64,000 nucleotides of DNA from Nemopilema nomurai (Eukaryota > Cnidaria > Scyphozoa > Rhizostomeae > Rhizostomatidae), in assembly GCA_003864495.1 (NCBI GenBank), contig ML133422.1:372001-436000 (forward strand), in the 5' to 3' direction. Within the stretch, counting starts at the first letter, position 1. The number at the start of each line of letters is the position of its first letter. The notes below the pieces were generated by a model. The model worked only from the letters and a program-made list of their open reading frames with translations. It ran no database searches and was not told where the DNA came from. Position numbers and translations under genes: made by a program. Positions 57,569 through 64,000 of the stretch are shown here, piece after piece.

Positions 57569-58270
57569 TTAATCGTTATTTGTCCTGTTGCAACTGTTGC
57601 AACACCAAGAGCTCCGTTCTTCGATAACAATGTCGGGAATACCCATGCAACCTCTGTGGAATGATTCTTTACAAAGGCTGTATTTCATGACCATGGCCCC
57701 CTTCCTTAAAGGTTTGCGGCGAATGCAGAAGAGGCCAATATTCTTTCTTTTAATTTCCCGTTGCATGTAACAATGATGTCTTTCTTCGCGAGGAAAAGCC
57801 TTAAGACATTCTGCTTGTAGACAGTCATGGAGATGTTTTCGCATTTTGCGTTCATCGTACCTTACCTCTGTTGGGTCTTGAAGATTGGCCAGGTCTACGG
57901 CATAAGCGATTACGAAAACACCACAGTTGGTTCCATTTGTTTGCTGCTGCACTGGTTGAATATCGACATGAATTTCAGGAGCAGAAGGTAGGTAAAGGAA
58001 ATCTGCAATCTGGTCTTGGACATGAGCAGTAACTGTATCTCTAGTGTTTAAGCTGTCATACAAGTTGACTACATCGGCTTTTACCAAACCTTTTTGGGAG
58101 ATATTCGATATGCATACCCAGTGCAGACTACCAGTATGGAGCATTTGTATATATGGAGAGTCTCCATCGTGTTTGGAATATTTCAAATTCAATCGCCGCT
58201 TTGCCTTACCTGTCTTGTGAGGGGGTATGTAAGTTGTTTCAGTGAGATCTTCGTTTGAACAACGTCCCAT
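57569..58270 (-). pseudogene. Ulp1-like (C48) cysteine protease domain plus PHD-like finger
   Basis: 233 open codons. The protease triad is visible: GSLHWVCISN (His), VNLYDSLN (Asp), QQQTNGTNCGVFVIAYAVDL (Gln and catalytic Cys). After residue 175 comes IKRKNIGLFCIRRKPLRKG, then SFHRGCMGIPDIV and WCCNSC, a PHD-like zinc finger with one or two ligands altered. C48 proteases remove SUMO or related modifiers; a role in the transposon is unknown. The segment is open, but it is separated by a frameshift near 58270-58290 from the linker that precedes it. Confidence 0.75.
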
Positions 58271-58379
58271 TTTAACCGCACAACATGTTTCCTTTAAGTC
58301 AGCTTTACGTAGCTTGACATTTGTTCCACAAATACTTCGTTTTCAAGCAAACTTTGACTCGGATTGTCAATGTCACTGT

Positions 58380-58894
58380 TAAGCATTGCCTTGTTGATGT
58401 CATCTTGCTCTAAATCGCTGTTGTCTTTCGGCAAGTAGTCTTTAAAACAGTCTGGCAACTCGTACATCTGCCAGAAGATCCTGAGTTTCTTCTACACCGG
58501 TTTCATTTTCATCTTTTTCGTTAACAATTTTTAAACTCTGTGCCTTTCTTTTCCTTGCAGCTCCTATCCCTACCCTGCCTGACAATGAATTTTTCTTCGA
58601 GCCCCTCACCGGAATCTTACATGCAGTTTGTGTCGTAGCATGTTGTGGCTGTCTCGAAGTTTTTTCCAGCTCAATCCCGTTCTCTTGTGGTGCATGGCTT
58701 TGCAGGTCTTCCTTTAAGTCCATTAGGCCGGCAAGCAAATTCAAAATGGCTTCGTCGTCGTCAATTAAATAAGTCAAAGACTTTAATTGTCCTAATATCT
58801 CTCTGCAAGTAGCTGTTTTACTTCTTTTGGGTAAAGAGACTTTTTGCAGAGGATGGACGACTTCAGTGAATTCGTCTGCTACATTTTGAAGCAT
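58380..58894 (-). pseudogene. Linker region of MULE copy 2
   Basis: Reads LPKRSKTATCREILGQLKSL, then TYLIDDDEAILNLLAGLMDL. Copy 1 has the same block (CRELIGEIKSLTCLVDDDDA at 9265-9320). A basic stretch (RKRKAQSLKIV) may be a nuclear signal. Frameshifts occur at both ends. Confidence 0.65.
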
Positions 58895-59292
58895 TTGAGG
58901 CGCCTCTCCACCATCACAGACAATATCTTTGGCAGGTTGATGGAACTCTTTTGAGCAGACATCATTATCGGTGTTGAAAATGGGGAATCTAAGTACTGAC
59001 TTGGCAATCTATGCCAAGACCATTCCGGGTACAACCGCATAACTGATAAAAAGTGCTTACATGGCATGAAGGAAGATTGCCAATCTTGACAGGAGCAAGT
59101 CGGCATCCTATTTGCGTCTCCAAAACTAACATTGTACCACTCTGATGACAGACGACTCTTGATCCTGAAAAGGCCAGAAACTGAATCCAAAGAAATTAAA
59201 TCATTTTGACTTATTTCTTCTGCAGTAGATAGCCTTCGAAGGCAATGGTTTACAAAGTTTCGCGGCCTGTTCTTCAAATATTCGGGAACCAC
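58879..59292 (-). pseudogene. SWIM zinc-finger segment of MULE copy 2
   Basis: YLKNRPRNFVNHCLRRLS, then SLDSVSGLFRIKSRLSSEWY and the SWIM motif CSCQDWQSSFMPCKHF (C-x-C-x9-C-x-H), followed by RLYPEWSWHRLPSQYLDSP. SWIM fingers follow the catalytic domain in MULE transposases and bind DNA. Nearly identical in order to 8830-9130 of copy 1. Confidence 0.85.
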
Positions 59293-59640
59293 AGAATTGT
59301 ATTTTCGATATTTTCCAGAAAATTTGCTGTTTGCTTCGATGTACCTACAAGAACAAATGATATAAAAAATGAGACAAATTGATAGTAAAATAAGATAGCA
59401 GAAATAACTAACAAATTGGCTTCAAATTTTAGGCGTTCATTTCAAGAGTTTAATAGCTCAATTGTGAAACCAGTGTGAGGTGCTTAAAAGCTACATATGA
59501 CAGCAGAAACATCGTTTGTACCGAAAAAGTTGTATAAGACTGAATTTTGAGTGTCAAATTCGCCCAAGACAGTGTCAGCAAATACTCTCACTGCCTTTCA
59601 AACTTCTCAGTTAAGCTGCTAAGACACTAGCTAAACGCTG

Positions 59641-61243
59641 CTACACTGAGCAGAATCTACAGATAAAACGAAAAACAAGAAAATTTGTTAAATATTGACT
59701 TAAAAAGATCTCCTTACTTTGTGTATTTTCAGGTAAATATTGTTCCACCCAAACTGTAACCAATCCGCTTAATGGCGTGTCTCTATAATCTCTCGAATAG
59801 CAATGCTTCAGTTCTCTATTCTGGCGCTCAACACCGTTATTTGTTTTGACTGCGACATTGAAAGTTTCGTCTCGAAATGCACACACCCATTTCTATGACA
59901 ACAATGAAGAACCATAAATTTAAGATATACACTCAAATTCAAAAAGTATTGGGACAAAATCGATAAAAGAACTCTGGCATTGCGCTATTCGGGTTTGCAA
60001 TGGAACCTTGTTCAGATATGATTACTGATAAATAGTTATGCCTGAAACGTCTGATCATAATTGCTAGGCTAGGTATTTTAACAATAATGAATATACTAAT
60101 GAATAATGTACTTGATAAGCCCACCTCCTGATCTGGAAGCCAAGTTTTCCGAACCAATTCCGAAATTTGATATTATTTTTCCAAACATCGCTGCTCTTCA
60201 AGTCTGTTACTGACTCTTGGTACATGCCATTGGTCGCTGCAGTGGCAATTCTTCGAATTCTGCAAAGGATTCCTTCTCGATGATTGCGAGTGCCATGTTC
60301 CGTCAAGGACAGCCATCTTTCCCATGCTTGCTCCCGATGGAAATCACAAAGATAGACTCGGCATTCTGTGAATATAATTACAATCAGAAGAGATCAGATG
60401 AAAAGCGAATTTGGAGCAGACTGATAATATCAATCACCCTTTTATCAGTATCATGCCTTAAAAAAATTTATATCTTACATACCTGGAAAGATCGTGGTGA
60501 TTGCATTAATTTCGGCGTCACTTTTATCAACCATGAAATATCTCGGTTTCCACTCAGGGCACCATTCGTGGATCATTTGTAAGGCCTCGGCTATTGATGC
60601 TTGTATTTCATCTTGAACAACGAATGATGCAACGACTTGATAGTCAGTGTTGGTTTTAACAACGAGAAAAAATAAAGGAAGCGAATATCTAGTTGTTTTA
60701 TATGTTGCGTCTATCATACTCAGTTCATTTCCGTAGGGACGAAGAAGTTTTTTCTGCCATTCACTTTGATAGATGAAGAGTAGCCTGTTACTTGAAGTTA
60801 TCAGTTTGATGCTGATATCATCTGTGACATCAGCATCGTCTTTCAGCTTGCCAAGTTGTTGGTATAGGTCACAATCAGGTTTGATATCTGAATATTTTCT
60901 GTAATAAAAGGAGTCACACGGACACTCCTTCTTCCATTCTTCAATTTTTTCTCAAGATTAACTTGATCAATCTTGGAGAACCGCAGACGAACAGTGGCAA
61001 GATAAATGTGATTCTTTACAGTTCATTTGAAGGATAAAACCTTTGATTAGTTGGTGCTGGTAGAGTCTGATCTTTGAACAGGTTATTTTTGACATAAGAC
61101 TTTATGTGTCTCTTCATCTCTTTTACGTGTCTGACGCCCTCTGATATTTTCAGATAGATTAAGTCAATAATCCTTGTATCTACCTGTTGTGCTATGTCTG
61201 CTTCCTGGAACAAAATGGAAGTGGTGAATTGACAAGAACACAA
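59641..61243 (-). pseudogene. MULE transposase catalytic region, copy 2
   Basis: N-terminal block GVRHVKEMKRHIKS (about 61100). First Asp in SMIDATYKTTRYSLPLFF (about 60715); second Asp in YFMVDKSDAEINAITTIFPG (60480-60545). Then RVYLCDFHREQAWERWLSLT (about 60310-60370), RWFGK-type exon end and donor (about 60125), and acceptor TCATAG before KWVCAFRDETFNVAV (about 59890). The Glu is in NNGVERQNRELK (about 59825). Small frameshifts occur near 61020 and 60780. All three catalytic residues survive. Confidence 0.8.
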
Positions 61244-61502
61244 GATACAATGAGATGTTTAAAGATCTTGAATTTGAACACAAATTTAAACAACATATGG
61301 GTTTGTGGCAAAACAAAATAAGTGTCTTGAGTATAAGTAGTTTTTCAAGACACTCTTTAAAGTAAATCAACATACATAAGTCGCCAGATTTAAAAATACA
61401 CTGCAATTTAATTCAACTCAAGCGTGCGCATTGATGCTTTCGTCAAAGTGATCACATGTGCGGCGCATCGTCTTGTATCACACGCACCAGAGCTCGAGAA
61501 AT
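61244..61502. promoter_or_regulatory. Head-to-head intergenic between MULE copy 2 and RecQ remnant
   Basis: About 260 bp separate the divergent starts of the MULE gene and the RecQ-like gene. No clear TATA or CCAAT element. A CpG-bearing stretch (GTGCGGCGCATCGTC) lies near 61460. Confidence 0.3.
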
Positions 61503-63253
61503 ATGGCTAGAAAACGAATTGAAGTCCCCTCTATTGACGATATAGAAACCATCGATGTCTACGAGACCTCAAAGCTTATAGAGATGGTCAAGAGTATTTT
61601 TAACATGAAAAAAATCAACCATGATCAAGAGACGGTTCTTCGGAAGTTTTTTCGAGGACAGAACGTTTCAAGCTCTTTCACAAAGGGCTATTTTATTACC
61701 ATACCTAAAAATTACAGTTAGGTGTTAAAAGTCCAAAATTCTCATACTGAGGTGTATTAAGCTTATAAGGCAACTCAGACACTTTTGCTAAATTCTTAAG
61801 AGTTGATGACAGATAGGCATTTTAATCTGGTCTAGGAATTCTGTATGCACATTTGTTATCAATAAGATTTGAATTCAGTACCTTCTTTACTTTCAGGGGA
61901 TATGCATCTGCAAGTAATTCACCATTTCGTAAGTGGGACCACAATTTGTATGAATTTCGCTAACTATTGGACTCAAGCATCAAATTTGCAGTTTTTACAG
62001 CAACTGCAACAACTGCGACAAAGAACAGGATCTTTGAAACACTAGGTATGGGAATCACAGACTGTTATTGTGTTGAGAAGATTCCATTGAAAGAAAACAT
62101 AAAGTTTACGTCAACTTATATCTCAAATGAGTTAACTTTGGAAGAGATATTTAATGACACTTTAAATGCCAGAATGGAACATCCTTACCGGGTTATCAAT
62201 TATTGTCAATCGCGAAAACAACGTGCTCTCCTTTGGCAAATGTTTTCTGGACAGCTTGGAAATAAGCTTTATTTGAATACGGTTAAGAACCCCCAAAAGC
62301 GTCTTGTTGAGATGTTCCATGCTGGAACTCCAGCTCAAGTAAAGGAACATATCATTGAGCAAGCCTCGAAGAAAGATAGCCATTTGTGCATAATAATATG
62401 CACAGTTGCATTCGGCACGGGGGTAAACTGTGCTTCTTTCAATAAGGTGATTCATTTTGGACCTTCAAAGAGTATTGAATCATATGTTCAGGAGTGTGGC
62501 AGAGCAGGACGAGATGGAGAAGAAAGTTTTTGTCATCTTCTTCACAGCAATTTGTTGACAAGTAGGTGTGAAGATGACATGAAGGAGTATGTTTACTTTG
62601 AAAGTTGTCGTGACTGACTATAGCAAAATGGTTTGGCTGTCTTAAAGTTTAAAAGGAAAGTCCTTGTTCATGCTGTGATAAATGTGCTTTGCAATTTGAA
62701 TGTGATGCAAATTGTAAGGATGCTTTGCAATATAGACTATATAATAAATGCAAAGGAAACATCTAGAAATAGAAAAGTACCAAGATCAAAGATCAATGAA
62801 TTGCATGATCTTCTTAATGACTATTTGCAGAAAATGCAGCACATCCAAAGTAGGCAAGGTAAAACAATGTCCTATGTTGTACCTGATTTAGAATTTTCAG
62901 AGTTTCAAGTTAATCAAGTTTTGAAAAATTGCAATCAGATTTTTACATTGGAAGATATGATGTCTAAAGTAGAAGTATGGAGGACTATTCATGCACAGAA
63001 CATATTATACATGTTAGGGCAGGTGTTCCCAGATATTGATGTGGGTGAGATGCAACTGCAGTTTCCTGAAGAAAATCAAAATGCAGCTGACAAAATACCT
63101 TCTGAATGGATGAAAGTGCGTGACGACTCAATGATAGGTTTACCAACTGAAAGCAGTCTCTGGGCAGATATTGACATTATATTGGACACAAGTCTGGCCA
63201 CTTTCGAGAGTGACAAAAATGCCTCTGATTATTCAGATTTTGACCAAAATTGA
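61503..63253 (+). pseudogene. RecQ-like DEAH helicase, internally deleted
   Basis: ATG at 61503. The N-terminus (MARKRIEVPSIDDIETIDVY) reaches FRGQNVSSSFTKGYFIT, where the Walker A lysine motif PTGxGKS should be but is lost. The DEAH region is missing (about 61720-61920). It resumes FAVFTATATTATKNRIFETL (61974-62035), RVINYCQSRKQRA (motif IV), CTVAFGTGVNCASFNKVIHF (motif V) and SYVQECGRAGRDGE (motif VI). After a stop at 62615-62617 an open C-terminal region (62633-63253) follows, with SEFQVNQVLKNCN and an acidic end. RecQ-like genes of this type are abundant and repeat-associated in cnidarian genomes. Confidence 0.75.
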
Positions 63254-63676
63254 TTCTTTTTCAGAGTAACTACTCTAGCTGTCAAAGCATTTTTGAAACG
63301 TTTTTACATTTATGAAATTCTTATAAGAAAGCAAACTTATTGTCTTCCATGACTTGAAAGTCTTGTCACAACAGAATTCCTGAAACTAGGTATGCAAGTT
63401 TCAAACCAAACAAAACAATTTTTGAAAGAACAGAAATGTATCAAACATTATTTTGAAAGCTATATACAGCATTATATTTGGTTGCTAATGAAGCCAACTT
63501 TTAAAAACACACAAGCCTTCACTCTCAAAAAAATTTCTGTCCTCTTCTCCTTTGATAGAGGTTGAGTTTTAAATATGGAGAGTGAAGTGCACTTTAAATT
63601 TCAACTCTTATTTGTAACAAAATTGATTACATACATAATGTGTTCATCTAAAAAAAAGTTTCTTTCACTAGCATTC
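63254..63676. other. No recognisable gene
   Basis: AT-rich spacer between convergent coding remnants. Confidence 0.4.
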
Positions 63677-64000
63677 ACTTCACTTCTTTGATTATATTTT
63701 GTTTGTGTTCATTTATCCATGAATAAAAATCATGAATAGAAAAATTCTCTAACAAACTTATCTTGCAAGAGGGAAAAGACTTGTATCTTCTTCCTGGTAC
63801 AAATTCCATTCCATTTTGCTCAATCAGTTTAGCGACTACTTTCTTTAAGTCATCCTCTGATGACTTTTGATAATGTTTTCCAGACCTTTTGTGACACCAC
63901 AGAAAGAATCAAATTTATCCAAGAGTGCTTTGTTGTATGTGAGGGCTTTGAGCATTCGATCAATGGCATTTTTATTTGTGACATTGGAGCCCAGCTTTCT
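63677..64000 (-). pseudogene. Unidentified coding remnant running off the window
   Basis: The minus strand from the edge reads NVTNKNAIDRMLKALTYNKA, then KFDSFCGVTKG. After a one-base shift near 63875 it reads DDLKKVVAKLIEQNGMEFVP, GRRYKSFP and ENFSIHDFYSWINEHKQN to a stop at 63677-63679. Amphipathic and protein-like. The PGRRYKSF and final W-rich block resemble the C-terminal parts of other invertebrate TE-associated proteins, but I cannot name the family. Confidence 0.4.

Larger units (their letters stand above)
57569..61243 (-). mobile_element. MULE-type element gene, copy 2: transposase, SWIM, C48 protease and PHD-like
   Basis: One gene in minus-strand order: N-terminal region (61243-60900), MULE transposase exons (60800-59641), SWIM finger (59292-58879), linker (58894-58270), then C48-type protease and PHD-like finger (58270-57569). 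Exon breaks agree with copy 1. Terminal inverted repeats were not found by eye. In plants, MULE families with fused Ulp1-like protease are known as Kaonashi; this animal version also has a PHD-like end. Confidence 0.75.

Noticed and set aside
1..64000. tRNA, rRNA or other structural RNA genes
   Set aside because: No cloverleaf with A and B boxes or rRNA-like segment was recognised by eye; a covariance search would be decisive.

Overview
This window looks like AT-rich nuclear DNA of an invertebrate animal, most likely a marine cnidarian. Introns have GT-AG ends, there are no bacterial operons, and nearly every recognisable coding stretch belongs to a transposable element. The families present (ISL2EU with a YqaJ partner, PIF/Harbinger, MULE with SWIM and Ulp1-like domains, hAT, BEL/Pao, several LINE clades, Helitron-like repeats, TE-associated RecQ) resemble those that crowd cnidarian genomes. 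The host assignment is inference; no single-copy host gene was recognised.

Layout. 0-3.2 kb: an ISL2EU-type element with a broken YqaJ/PHD protein (+) facing a THAP-HTH-DDE transposase (-). 3.9-9.4 kb: a MULE-type gene (+) split by a 2.4 kb hAT element. 10.1-11.6 kb: a decayed member of a zinc-finger/nuclease-like/CXC protein family. 12.0-13.8 kb: a LINE with a twin-priming 5' inversion. 16.3-18.5 kb: a Helitron-like 3' end followed by the first copy of a multi-kb composite repeat. 19.6-20.9 kb: a second ISL2EU transposase. 21.3-22.5 kb: a BEL/Pao gag fragment with LTR. 22.8-29.0 kb: a very long gene (about 2,070 codons with two frame breaks) with a zinc finger, a TPR-like stretch and a nuclease-like domain. 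29.1-30.4 kb: a hAT (DUF4371-type) pseudogene. 31-32.8 kb: a CR1-like LINE. 33.4-35.5 kb: another zinc-finger/nuclease-family pseudogene, interrupted by an RTE-like LINE. 35.5-49.0 kb: an array of composite Helitron-like units, with a near-perfect 245-bp palindrome and one LINE insertion. 49.2-50.3 kb: a gag-like gene. 50.95-53.95 kb: a complete, apparently intact Harbinger element with 332-bp terminal inverted repeats. 55.1-55.4 kb: a CXC-motif gene tail. 57.6-61.2 kb: a second MULE gene (-) with SWIM, C48 protease and PHD-like domains. 61.5-63.3 kb: a RecQ-like helicase pseudogene. 63.7-64 kb: an unidentified coding remnant.

The main value of the window is its nesting and its unusual element architectures. 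Four insertions can be dated relative to their hosts because removing the inserted DNA restores the host sequence: hAT in MULE, RTE-like LINE in the zinc-finger/nuclease gene, LINE in repeat unit 4, and Harbinger in plain DNA. Only the Harbinger element has both genes intact. The 22.8-29.0 kb gene is the least explained large coding object. The composite repeats carry a conserved spliced-exon-like cassette that has no recognisable coding function.
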